Assembly: GCA_947044365.1 (NCBI GenBank)
Contig: OX345644.1
Location: 917,501-981,500, forward strand
Direction of reading: 5' to 3'
Source of the DNA: Petrosia ficiformis
Lineage: Eukaryota; Porifera; Demospongiae; Haplosclerida; Petrosiidae
DNA: 64,000 bases
The notes beneath the pieces are model-generated. The model was not told where the DNA came from. It made no database searches and saw nothing but the letters and a program-made list of their open reading frames with translations. The first letter of the stretch is position 1. The number at the start of each line of letters is the position of its first letter. Made by a program: the position numbers and the translations under genes. Positions 1 through 13,543 of the stretch are shown piece by piece.

Positions 1-3000
1 TCTCCTGAATTCAGCATTACCAAAGCTTCCTTTTCTTTCTCTTTCGCTGATCCAACAACTTTTGGCAGCTGCTGATGGACTCATGAGGTCACGTGATATA
101 GATGATGTTCTTCAATATGTTAATACTGTGACTGAGGTATTGTTAACAACAAGGTTTTAAGAAGGTTCCATGAAGTTCTTTCCTTTTTTAGGCTCAGAAG
201 AAAACGTCACAATCTAGTGTATTAAGTGGGCGTAGCCAAGTAGTACGTCCCAGTGTTACATCATCAGCTTATAGTTACGCAACAATTGATGAAGATACTG
301 TTAGTCCCGAGATATTACAGCTGCAATGTGACACACTGTCTCTTTTACTGAAGGTACATATGTAGTCTCATTTTTATGTACATGTACATACATACATATG
401 TACATACAGTATGTACATACATAGATTACATACATACATACGTATGTACATATGTACATTATACATACATACGTAGATTACATATGTATAATTATACATA
501 CACATATGCATATGTATGTAGTATACGTACATCATACGTACGTACATACATACTTACGTACATACATACATATATACATACATACATATGTATGTAATAC
601 TATGTACGTTAAACTAATTGTGAATGTGAACAGATTGTATGTAGGGTTATATGGAAGTGGTTAGTTTCACTGTATTAATCTTGTTTGTGTACTTTTTCAA
701 TTTTGATATCCCTACATGTTCTTTCATTTTATTATACTTGTTCCTGTTCTTTATTGGGTGCCAAATGAGTCAAAATTGTTTTGTGTTGGCTGCTCTATTA
801 TTACCCCTTCTGATATACTATATCCGACATCCAATATCATATCAGATGTCCGATATACTATATCCGACATCTGATATACTATATCCGACATCCGATATCA
901 TATCAGACGTCGGATATAGTGTAGGCCTTGGGATCGTTAGGGTTATCATCCATGTTGTTTGAGTCGGGAGATGCGAATAATTTTGACGCAAACGGCACTC
1001 CATAGTTCTTCTTGTGAATGACTAGTTGATAAATTGTGAAGTAAAATTATTATAAGAACAATTGGAATCAAGTAATAATAATAATATACATTATTATACT
1101 CTAAGATAAACATGTCATGTTTAAAATAGATCTACAAAACAACTAGTCTGTTATTATGTATGTCACTAACATACAAGTTACCTAATGAATCTACTGTTAT
1201 ACCATATGGACTATTAAACTCTCCCTCTCCTCTACCATACTTACCAAAGCAATGTATAAAACATCCATTAGTATCAAATATTGAGATACGATTATTATAC
1301 CGCTCACTAACATATAATAGATTATTATCTATGATGATGGAGGTTGGAATATCAATTTGACCAGGTTTAAACCCATATGAACTAAATGTTGAGATGTGTT
1401 GTCCTGTTGATGTGAACTTCTTGATACAGTGATTACTTACAAGATACAAATATCCTTCATTGTCAAATGTCACATCCCATGGATAATTGAATTGTTCTGG
1501 GGATGAACCATACTGACCGAAACTATGAGAGTAGGTGAGATCTTTATTGAGAACTTGAATGCGATGATTAAATGTATCAGCAATGAATATTTGTCCTGTG
1601 GTAGGATGAACTGTAATACCTCTAGGAATATTAAACTGAAGAGGACCATTGCCTGTCTTACTACTCCCAACTGATTTCACACAATGACCTTCAAATGTTA
1701 GTTTCTGTAGTCGATGCTCATCAGTTACTAAAATGTGTCCATCATGAGAGATGGCAACTCCACGAGGCTTAGTGAATTGACCCTCCTTCGTTCCCTCTGT
1801 TCCAAATGACTTGACTTTCTTTCCCTCCTTGTTTAGTATTGTGATACAATGGGCACCATTCTCAGCTACTACAATCTCTTCATTCTTAGTGACTACTACA
1901 CCCCATGGTCTATTGAGTCCTGATATAATATTCACTGGTTTACCTCTCATCTCAGGGGAAGAGATATGAAGAGTAAAGGGACTACCAGGGATATTCACAC
2001 CTCCTAATTGTATTGTCAATTGGTGTTTTCCTCTGGTACATGGAGTAAAGCGTATACCATAGTTTCCTGACTGGGTCTCATTGATATCACATGATATGAG
2101 TTGACTATCATCAGCAGAAGAAAGTTCACAAGAGATGAGGGAGAGAGGAACTGAGAGGGGAGATCCATCTTGAGTCTGGAGGTTGAGAGTGATAGTTGAT
2201 TTCTTACCAACGTAACAAGCATTCTTGATGAGAATCGATTTACCAAACATTTTAGATTTTAACTCACCAATACCCTCATATTTATCAACCAATGTGTGAT
2301 CACTAGTGAATGTGATATTGGCCTCCTCTATTGGTTGAAATACAACAGGGTTGACATCTTGATTGACTGTTGTCATTACTTGTACCATATTCTGTTTCTC
2401 ACTCAATATCTGTTGTTGAGTCCCTACCTTCAGACTCTGTTCTACAAACTCCTCACAACCTTTCAGCTGTTTGAGGACTGTCTCTGCCTCTTCTCTCTGT
2501 TTGGTTAGTAATCGAATCTTCTGTTGTACTACAGTGTCTACCTGTTGAACTAACTGTCTCTCTGACTGTTGAACTAAGTTTACGATTAGTTGAGACTGTG
2601 TGTGGATCTGTTTCTTGACATCTTCTCCCTGTTCTGTGACCTCCCTCTCTCGAGTGATGAGGTTAGTCATTGCTGTATTAACATCGGCTACTTTCCTTTT
2701 CACTATTGTGAGGTCGGCCTCTATCTCTTGATGATGATCAGGATAACATTCAGTAATGAGCTTGTACTTGTGATTTTGATGGCATTCACTAATCGTACAA
2801 TCTCGACAAATAAGCTGTTGACAGGTTTCACAGTAGACTTTGAACGACTTGTTATGATCGTTACACTTCATATTTCCATCCTCATTCAATGGAAATAGTT
2901 TAGAAGTATTGAGTACTGCTACATCTTGTACATTGATAACCTCATGAGTAGATAAGGGCTGCCATTTGTTATGTGCATCAAGACATTCTGGACATAAGAA

Positions 3001-3791
3001 TCGAGTACACTGTTTACAATAACCAGTAGCAGAGTTCTTGTGACAATTATCACAAGAGGCTTTCGAACCTTTCTGGAGAGTAGTTTGTAGTTGGAAGAGG
3101 CTATTAATGAGGAAAGCAGTAGGGAATTCAGTGGGTCCTATGTCAGGTAGTTGTGTGGGTTTACGACATGAAGGACAGCTTATGAAATACTTGTCTCCCT
3201 GTTAGTAAATAAGATAATGTATAAACAATGAAGTGTGAACAAAACCAGATTGTGTGTGTGTGTGTGTTTGTACCTGTGGTTCTTGTGGTAGTTTCTCAAT
3301 ACATTTTAAACAGAAGCTATGTAAGCATGGAAGAGTTTTGGGGTTAATATACTGATCCAAACATACATTACATGTTAGTTGTTCATCAAGTTCCTTGAGA
3401 GCAGTAGAAGATTTAGTGGCCATTTTTCACTAGTGTCCTGTAGATATAGAGATACAGTTAGTGTGAACTGTGTACTAACAGTGTTGTAGTGACTCACCCT
3501 ATTTTACTAGAAAAGTGGACTGATTATTGTTACCATATATGGGAACATGAATATTTAATTATATTCATTATGTGGGTGTGTCATATTAGTGTCTTTTTCT
3601 TCTTTCTAAAAATAGACTGGTTATTTCGTAGAAATATATTAATATTATTTATTATAATAACTGATAATATTTGTGGTTATGAACAGTTTGTAGAAAAGTG
3701 GGATCATCATATATGGTACATGTAATACATACTAACAAGAGCTTATGAGTGGTGACGCATCATGTAGGGTGTTGTATATACATACATACAT

Positions 3792-3824
<33 letters not shown>

Positions 3825-3941
3825 TACATGTACATACATACATTACATACATACATACATACATACATACACATCATGTAGGGTGTTGTATACACATACA
3901 TACATTACATACATACATACATACATACATTACATACATGT

Positions 3942-3996
<55 letters not shown>

Positions 3997-5812
3997 TACA
4001 TACATTACATACATAGTTACATACATACATACACGTCATGTAGGGTGTTATATAGCAATATTTTATTATTTTTACTTATGTAAATACTGATTTACTGTTT
4101 GTACAAGTGAGGTTACTTTTGGTATTAGTAGCTGATGTTATTACCTCCATTATAGAGTGACTAAAGGGTTTAATAGCTCACTATTTGTAGAGAAATTTGG
4201 TATCTAGAAGAGCTATCATTAAGGATGTTAGATAACTGTATGTACATACATGTATATGTATGTATGTATGTACGTATATACAAATGTATGTACGTACGTA
4301 TGTACGTACATATGTATGTATGTACATACATACATGTACAACTGGGTTCAGGTAGACAGGTACATGTATTTAGTTAACTATTACTATAACTAAAACCTCT
4401 TTTAGTAAGGCATTTTGACTTTTAGTTAACTAAACTATAACTAAATTACAGGTATACTGTAAGTAACTAAAATGAAAAATGGCCAATAATGGGCACTTTT
4501 AGTTAACTAAAACTAAAACCCTTTTAGTTATAAGCCTAATATTACCTTAGTTAATTAAATTATAACTAAACTAAAATTGTGATAAACTAGACATACTATA
4601 ACTATAACTAAATGTGGTCATTATTGGTCATACTAAAACATCACTAATGTACATGTGCATATAGTCGTACATACATGTACATACATGTATACCTACATGC
4701 ATACGTTGACAAACTGTAGTTATGTATGTATGTAGGGTTATATGGAAGTGGTTAGTTTCACTGTGATACTGTCCCAATCTGGTTTGTGTACTTTTTCAGG
4801 GTTTTACTAAACCCTTTTGGTTATAAAGTTATGACAATTTTTGCAATGCACAATTGGTGTTTCACCATTTGAAGACTTCTGATAGCAAACGAGTACATGG
4901 AAACACAACTCATCTTTTGTTTGATGGCTATCGCTATCAAATCACAGCTTGAAATCAAGTACAGTTGAAGTAATGGCTGCTACAACATCAGACAGTTAAT
5001 GTTTGAGCTCCACCCATTTCATGTCATGCACATGAATGAAGCCACAAAACTGTTTCTACTTGATTTTAACACTGTGCTTCTTATAATAGGCAGTACACTG
5101 CAAAATAGAATTGTTAAAATAACAAATGTATTGGTTAGTAGTTAGTACAGTTGTAAAGATTTAACAATTAGTTGAATACATACATACATGTATAACACAT
5201 AGCTACTTTGTGCTAATTATATTAAAATATGTAAACGACATATGTATACCAATTATAATCAATTATCATGCCTAATCTCATAATAGATGCACAAAGAAAC
5301 CAACAAATATTTAATTATAATAATTATTATGTTTCTTTGTACATCTAATAGACAAGATAAGGAATTGCCATTTCAATTATTAGATTACAAATACATTCAT
5401 AACATCCTACACAACTAAACTACAATTCCTAGCAATTGTACTAACCAATAAATTAGTTATGTTAACAATTATATTTTAGTAGTGTATGTAGGACTGTAGT
5501 GTAAGTTGTGTACATATTATAAATATAATATAATCCATATCCATAAGTTATTATTATAGTCCAGTATTTGTCTGGAATTATTTTCTTGTCAGTTCGGCTT
5601 GTTTCCTAATCACCTGTAGCGAGGGTTCTGTACTGTGAGTGCATTCATTTATTTATTAAATAGTTTCACTATGATACTGTCCTAATCTTGTTTGTGCAGT
5701 TTTTCAATTTTGATATCTCTATGTGTTCTTTCATTTTTATTATACTTGTTCCTGTTCCTCTTGTGAATGACGAGTTGATAAATTGTGAAGTAAAATAACA
5801 AATAGAATCAAC

Positions 5813-5855
<43 letters not shown>

Positions 5856-8800
5856 CCTCATTATTATATTCTAAGATAAACATGTCATCTTTAAAATAGA
5901 TCTACAAAACAACTAGTCTGTTATTATGAAAGTCACTAACATACAAGTTACCTAATGAATCTACTGTTATACCAAATGGTCTATGAAACTCTCCCTCTCC
6001 ACTACCTCTCTTACCAAAGCAATGTATAAAACATCCATTAGTATCAAATATTGAGATACGATTATTAACCTGCTCACTAACATATAATAGATTATTATCT
6101 ATGATGATGGAGGAAGGACAACTAATATGACCAGGATTAGACCCATATGAGCTAAATGTTGATATGTATTGTCCTGTTGATGTGAACTTCTTGATACAGT
6201 GATTATTATAATCTGCAACATACAAATATCCTTCATTGTCAAGTGTCACATCACGTGGATCATTGAATTGTTCTGGTGATGAACCATACTGACCGAAACT
6301 ATGAGAGTAGGTGAGATCTTTATTGAGAACTTGAATACGATGATTGTATGCATCAGCAGCGAATATTTGTCCTGTGGTAGGATGAACTGTAATACCTATA
6401 GGAATATTAAACTGAAGAGGACCATTGCCTATCTCACTACTCCCAACTGATTTCACACAATGACCTTCAAATGTTAGTTTCTGTAGTCGATGATTATCAG
6501 TTACTAAAATGTGTCCATCGTGAGATATGGCTACTCCACGAGGATAAATGAATTGACCCTCCTTCGTTCCCTCTGTTCCAAATGACTTCACTTTCTTTCC
6601 CTCCTTGTTTAGTATTGTGATACGATGGGTAACATTCTCAGCTACTACAATCTCTTCATTCTTAGTGATTACTACACCATATGGTCTATTGAGTCCTGAT
6701 ATAATATTCACTGGTTTACCTCTCAACTCAGGGAAGAGAGTAAAGGGACTACCAGGGATATTCACACCTCCTAATCGTATTGTCAATTGATGTTTTCCTC
6801 TGGTACATGGAGTAAAGCTTATATTGTAGTTTCCTGACTGGGTCTCATTGATATCACATGATATGGGTTGACTGTCGCCAGCAGAAGAGAGTTCACAAGA
6901 GATGAGGGAGAAAGGAACTGAGAGGGGAGATCCATCTTGAGTCTGGAGGTTGAGAGTGATGGTCGATTTCTTACTAATGTAACAAGCATTCTTGACGAGA
7001 ACCGATTTACCAAACGTTTTAGATTTTAACTCACCAATACCCTTATATTTATCAACCAATGTGTGATTACTAGTGAATGTGATGTTGGCCTCCTCTATTG
7101 GTTGAAATACAACAGGGTTGACATCTTGATTGACTGTTGTCATTACTTGTACCATATTCTGTTTCTCTCTCAATATCTGTTGTTGAGTCCCTACCTTCAG
7201 ACTCTGTTCTACAAACTCCTCACAACCTTTCAGCTGTTTGAGGACTGTCTCTGCCTCTTCTCTCTGTTTGGTTAGTAATTGAATCTTCTGTTGTACTACA
7301 GTGTCTACCTGTTGAACTAACTGTCTCTGTGACTGTTGAACTAAGTTCATGATTAGTTGAGAGTGTGTGTGGATCTGTTTCTTGACATCTTCTCCCTGTT
7401 CTGTGACCTCCCTTTCTCTAGTGATGAGGTCAGTCACTGCTATATTAATGTCAGCTACTTTTGTTTTGACTTTCGTGAGGTCGGCCTCTATCTCTTGATG
7501 ATGTTTAGGGTAGGACTCTGTAATGAGGTTGTAATCATGGTTTCGATGTTGTTTACTAACTGTACAATCTCGACAAATAAGCTCTTGACAAGTTTCACAG
7601 TAGACTTTGATTGGCTCATTATGATCGTTACACTTCATATTTCCATCCTCATTCAATGGAAGTAGTTTAGAAGTATTGAGTACTGCTACATCTTGTACAT
7701 TGATAACCTCATGAGTAGAGAAGGACTGCCATCCATTATGTTTATCAAGACATTCTGGACATAAGAATTGAGTACACTGTTTACAATAACCAGTAGTAGA
7801 GTTCTTGTGACAATTATCACAAGAGGCCTTCGGGCCTTCAGAAGCTTTCTGTAGAGTAGTTTGTAGTTGAAAGAGGCTATTAATGAGGAAAGCAGTAGGG
7901 AATTCAGTGGGTCCTATGTCGGGTAGTTGTGTGGGTTTACGACACGAAGGACAGCTTATGAAATACTTGTCTCCCTGTTAGTAAATAAGATAATGTATAA
8001 ACAATGAAGTGTTAACAAAAGCAGATTGTGTGTGTGTGTGTTTGTACCTGTGGTTCTTGTGGTAGTTTCTCAATACATTTTAAACAGAAGCTATGTAAGC
8101 ATGGAAGAGTTTTGGGGTTAGTATACTGATCCAAACATACATTACATGTTAGTTGTTCATCAAGTTCCTTGAGAGCAGTAGAAGATTTAGTGGCCATTTT
8201 TCACTAGTGTCCTGTAGATATAGAGATACAGTTAGTGTGAACTGTGTACTAACAGTGTTGTAGTGACACACCCTATTTTACTAAAAAAGTGGACTGATTA
8301 TTTTTACCGTATATGGTAATACTAATTGTAATGAATATTTAATGATATTCATTATGTGGGTGTGTTATGTTATTGTCTCTTTCTCCTTTCTAAAAATAGA
8401 CTAGTTATTTCCTAATATGGTATGTAGAAATATATTAATAGTATCTATTATAATAACTGATAATATTTGTGGTTATGAACAGTTTGTAGAAAAGTGGGAT
8501 CACTATGTTTAATTACCATATATGGTAATATTATGTCCTCTCAAACATAATAATTATGTAAGTTTGTTATAATTATTAAAAGACATCACCTTAGTAACAA
8601 CTGACTTTACATCAACTGACTAAATTATAAAGTGAATGATTTTGCTAAAAGGACCTTACATTTACCCACTTACTATTCCACCGCCATTTTGTAAAGAAAG
8701 TCAATTAAATTTGGTTTGCAGGTAGAGCTATTATTAAGCATCTTAGATAACTGTATGTACATGTGTGTATGTACATATGTATATATGTATGTGTGTATGT

Positions 8801-9481
8801 ATGTATGTATGTGTGTATGTATGTATGTATGTATGTGTGTACGTACGTGTGTATGTACATACATACGTGTACAACTGCATGAGTTTAGGTACATGTGTGT
8901 ATGAGTTCATATGATTGTCATGTGACCTGCATCATAATAATTTTGTTTGTTATATTTTACATCCTAATGCTGCACTTTGGGACATGTTCATATTGAACTT
9001 CAGATAATACATCAGACAACTGACTCATAGTCATGTGACTATCATATATGAATGCACATGATTGCTATGTGACTTATATTACTTGCACTGAGATACATTT
9101 CTAACACCTGACAACTGTACCTACTTGTAGTCATGTGACTATCATATGATTGTCATGTGACTTGTATTACTATAATTATTATACATCTTACAGTACATCT
9201 CTAATACCAAGTCAGATTTCAGGGACACTACTGTACCCACTCGTAGTCATGGGAAGAGAAGTACATTTAAGGGACCACAAGAGGTGAGGTAATGACACAC
9301 CCACAATAATCTAATTAACCACACCCACTTATTAGGAGACACCGGCTGAAAACCTTGTGACTCAACTCGAGACATTAGTATGCCGAAAGTTTCATATACC
9401 TCCACAAGAACTTCGCCGGAAAAGAGTTTTTGAAACCTTCATTATACATTCTTATAAGGTACATATATACATATACTATAC

Positions 9482-9516
<35 letters not shown>

Positions 9517-12500
9517 CATATATCTATCTATATATATATATATATATATCCATTCTTCAGATGCTTGATAAAAATGTTGAATTCTGTGAAACAAAATCAA
9601 TGATTCCATTTGTACTTCGTCTCCTTGGTTACTCGGTATCGCCCACTCGTGGTGATTATCCTTTTGCATATCCAACTCAAATAATAACTTCACCCACCAC
9701 TCCAACTCCTAAATATCACCACCTGAATTACACGTGTTCCTATACACTTGGAAATTTACCATCTCATCTTCAGGCCCCTTGGCTAAGGGTCCTGTTTATT
9801 GTACTTTATAAGGTATCCTATTATTACTAATTACAAGGGGGCAGGAGGATGTGTAAGGAATGGGAATGTTGTTTGTGAACTCCAATTATCTCTGAATCTC
9901 CATTTTTCTCTCCCCCTTCCTCCCTCCCTTCCACCTCCCTCCTTCCTTTCCTTCCTCCCTCTCTCCTTCCCTCCCTACCTACCTACCTTTCCTCCTTCCC
10001 TCCTTTCCTCCCTCCCTCCCTCCTTCCCTCCTTCCTTCCATCCCTCTCCTTTCTTCCCTCCTTTCCTCTCTTCCTCCCTACCTCCCTTCTTCCCTCAGTA
10101 TACTCACATAATTCTGCAATATCAAGATGCAGTTAGCTATCTCATGTGGTGTATTGAAATCATCCTCTGTACCCTGCGATCCTCTCCACACGTTTGCCCC
10201 GCCCCACAGTCCCTCCCACCTCCACAAATACATCGTCGATTATCCAAACACGGACCAACCTCATCCATTCCCAGTTCCCCAGGTTCTCCTCCTCCCGACT
10301 CTGCCATTTTTTCCAATCCTCTTGAAAGTCCAGGAAGGATACGTTCTCAGCCATTGGAACGAATCTTATTAGAAACAGTACCAGAGGAGAGTGGATCATT
10401 CAGTAAATCTTTACAAGAATCCATTGACATGACAACGCCTCATAGTAGACCTCCCATTGTTCATACTGCATCAGTAGCTAGTTATTCAAGTAGTATCTCT
10501 GTTGACCCTACTCCATCCTATAATGAACACAGGTCAGGGGTGTGTGTCATATGTCATGCACCCACGGATGTGTTCTCTGAGGAGGTAGTTGCATTGAGTA
10601 TTACATGTCTAGGTACCTGTGCACACCACACTCCTGAACTAGTCTCCGCCCATCTGGTAACGTGGATGATTCCATGTATTGCTAAGTATGTGGTACTAAC
10701 ATGTGGTAGTGTTCATGTATTTGTGTTTATATGTCTATCTATTATCTGTGTGTATTATCCATCAGTTCATATATACAATTAGAACTGTCAGCATTTTAGT
10801 ATTCTCTTGAAACTCGAATTTTTACCCTGAACTATAGCCTTGGTATTGATTTTTTCATTGCAAAATCAGTCATTTCAGATTGGGCTAAAACTTTTTATAG
10901 AGTTAGATAATGATGTCCTTATTATGTTTCCAAAGTGGTTTTGATCAATAATATTATCTGTTAGAACCGTGAGCATTTTAGTATTCTCTCGAAATTCGAA
11001 GTTTTACCCTGAACTATAGCCTTGGTATTGATTTTTTCATTGCAAAATCAGTCGTTTCAGATTGGGCCAAAACTTTTCATAGAGTTAGATAATGATGTCC
11101 TTATTATGTTTCCAAAGTGGTTTTGATCAATAATATTATCTGTATTATACATCACCCATCCATGCTTCCATCAATTCATCCATCCATCCATCCTTCCATC
11201 AATCCATCTATCCATCCATCTATCCATCTATCCATCCATCCATCTATCATCCATCCATCCATCCATCCATCCATCTATCCATCCATCCATCTATCTATTT
11301 ACAGAGTTGTTATATCAGGACATTACTACTGGCAAGACAGCAGGTAACTCAAAACTCACTTACGAAACATACCTCATATACCACCATATTTATATCATGT
11401 AGTATCTCAGATCCACCTCCTGGTTCTGGAATGTCTGTTGCCAAGCAGTTTCTGTTATCTCTTTTAACTCAGTTTGCAGAGAGACGAGTATTTTTATATC
11501 TTTTGCGTCATGATCATCTAGGTAACTAACTATCTCTTCATATTTTCTTTACACCTTATAGAAATGGGTGATAATTATATCATATTTATTAGTTATTATT
11601 TTATAAAGTGATATTACAGTGTGTTGTTATTTTAATCAGTAGCTTTTTGGAACAATTAGATAGCATTTTAAAAGATATATTTATCAAATAATTGGACAAT
11701 CTGATCTATTTATCTCCTAAAGTGAATGTTGACAGCAATAATATGGTGCAGTGTTTGTGATAAGTTCATATGGTGCACCATTGGCCCAATGAGCTTCTTA
11801 TTTGGCACTGCACAGCTCTCTCTTTGGGCCAGTGGCGCAGTTAATTATGATTATATTGTCACTAACAGCATTAACTGTTTGTTAATTGGGTCAAGATGTA
11901 TTCCCAATGGCATACACACTAACCATTGTTGAGCCAATTTGGCCCATGCTTGATATATGTTTCCCAGCGCTACTACCTTTTCTATTGATTATCATATCTC
12001 GTATCTCTTTTCCAGATCTTACTGAGACAGTATTCAAAGCTGTAGCTTCTGGTTTAGCTAATCAACTAAGCGAAGAAGAAGAAGATCGAGAAAATGAAGA
12101 TCTTACTCAAGCCTCGCTCGTTGAATATTTCCTTGAGGTAATACTTGACATCATGTGACATTACAGTGACATCATGTGACACTAGTTTGACATTCACAGG
12201 TATCATGTGACAGTAGTATGACATTACACAGGTATCATGTGACACTATTATGACACTACAGTGGCATCATATTACACTGTTATATGACATTATTGGGACA
12301 TCATGTGACATCATGTGACATCACAACATCTAGTGACAACCATTTATTAATATAGGATGCTGTGAATTCCACCAACTTCACGCAAGTAGTTAACTCAAAC
12401 TCGTTTAATAATCTCGCTTGTTACTTAGAGGTGATACCAGAGGGCTCCGCCCATCTTTTCTTAAGGCTGAACCATCTAGATACCTTCTTGAAGAAACTGC

Positions 12501-12703
12501 AAATGGAAGAAAATAGAAATGTAATTCAATTTTAAATTAGATATTATCATAAATGTTGTATCCACTTTCCTGTTAACCACCTAAGGCATCCATCTGTCAG
12601 ACTGTCAGTCCACCAAACATCTATATATCGTCTGTCTGTCAGTCCATCCATACTTCTATCAAACTGTCAATCAATCAATCAATCAATCTATCTATCTATG
12701 TAC

Positions 12704-12795
<92 letters not shown>

Positions 12796-12799
12796 GTAC

Positions 12800-12863
<64 letters not shown>

Positions 12864-13127
12864 GTACCTATCTATCTATCTATCTATCTATCTGTCCCTG
12901 CATAGATTCTTTATAAACAAGACGTATTCCAAAACTTTCTGAGAATTATTATTCAACTTCTGAAATTTTGTGATCCCATTCATGTGAGTTATATAACCAC
13001 AACTTCATCCATCCATCCATCCATCCATCCATACATCCATCCATCCATTCATCCATCCATTCATCCATCATCCATCCATCCATCCATCCATCCATCCATT
13101 CATCCATCCATTCATCCATTCATACAT

Positions 13128-13159
<32 letters not shown>

Positions 13160-13509
13160 TCATTCATCCATCCATCCATCCATCCATCCATCCATCCATT
13201 CATCCATTCATCAATTCATTTGTCATTTCTCAGCTATTTATTTCATCCATTATTTTTGTTTCCTCTATCAGGCTCCTTCTACAGGTCAAACCTCATCTTC
13301 TTCCTCTGCACTACCTATTACAATCTCTTCCATATTACAAGAGGTTCCAGACATATTGACTGAAGCTCTTCAATGTATTTCCTGTCCCACTGGAGGACTA
13401 GTGACACTAGTAGGAGTTTGGTATAGAGCATTTCTTCAACATGGTCACAAGGTATGTATTATGACTGATTGTAAATACATATATCAAAATCCTATTTATC
13501 TATTTGTAT

Positions 13510-13543
<34 letters not shown>

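Larger units (their letters stand above)
3424..5901. other. Region between TRIM paralogs 1 and 2 (UNC79 intron)
   Basis: No gene. It holds the TRIM-1 5' flank (to about 3740), (TACA)n arrays at 3777-4033 broken by three TCATGTAGGGTGTT spacers, a TATG array at 4236-4346, a TTAGTTAACTAA repeat, the 5091-5490 fold-back element and the TRIM-2 3' flank with a (TAA)n run at 5814-5852. Confidence 0.7.

Noticed and set aside
810..925. GATATACTATATCCGACATC short repeats that look like a CRISPR or regulatory array
   Set aside because: Three to four imperfect palindromic units with no unique spacers, in a eukaryotic intron; treated as simple repeat.
2590..2898. Plus-strand frames opposite the TRIM coiled coil (also 7357 and 27984)
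   Set aside because: Shadows of the conserved TRIM coding strand; they appear in all three paralogs only because the genes are duplicates.
3745..4090. [10 protein letters not shown] and similar frames (also near 20100, 22541, 49707, 51032)
   Set aside because: (TACA)n microsatellite translations without splice-site or homology support.
9813..10098. Possible U12-type intron (donor GTATCCTATT), attractive next to ZCRB1
   Set aside because: No TTCCTTAAC-like branch site near the acceptor; the intron ends in a normal long pyrimidine tract.
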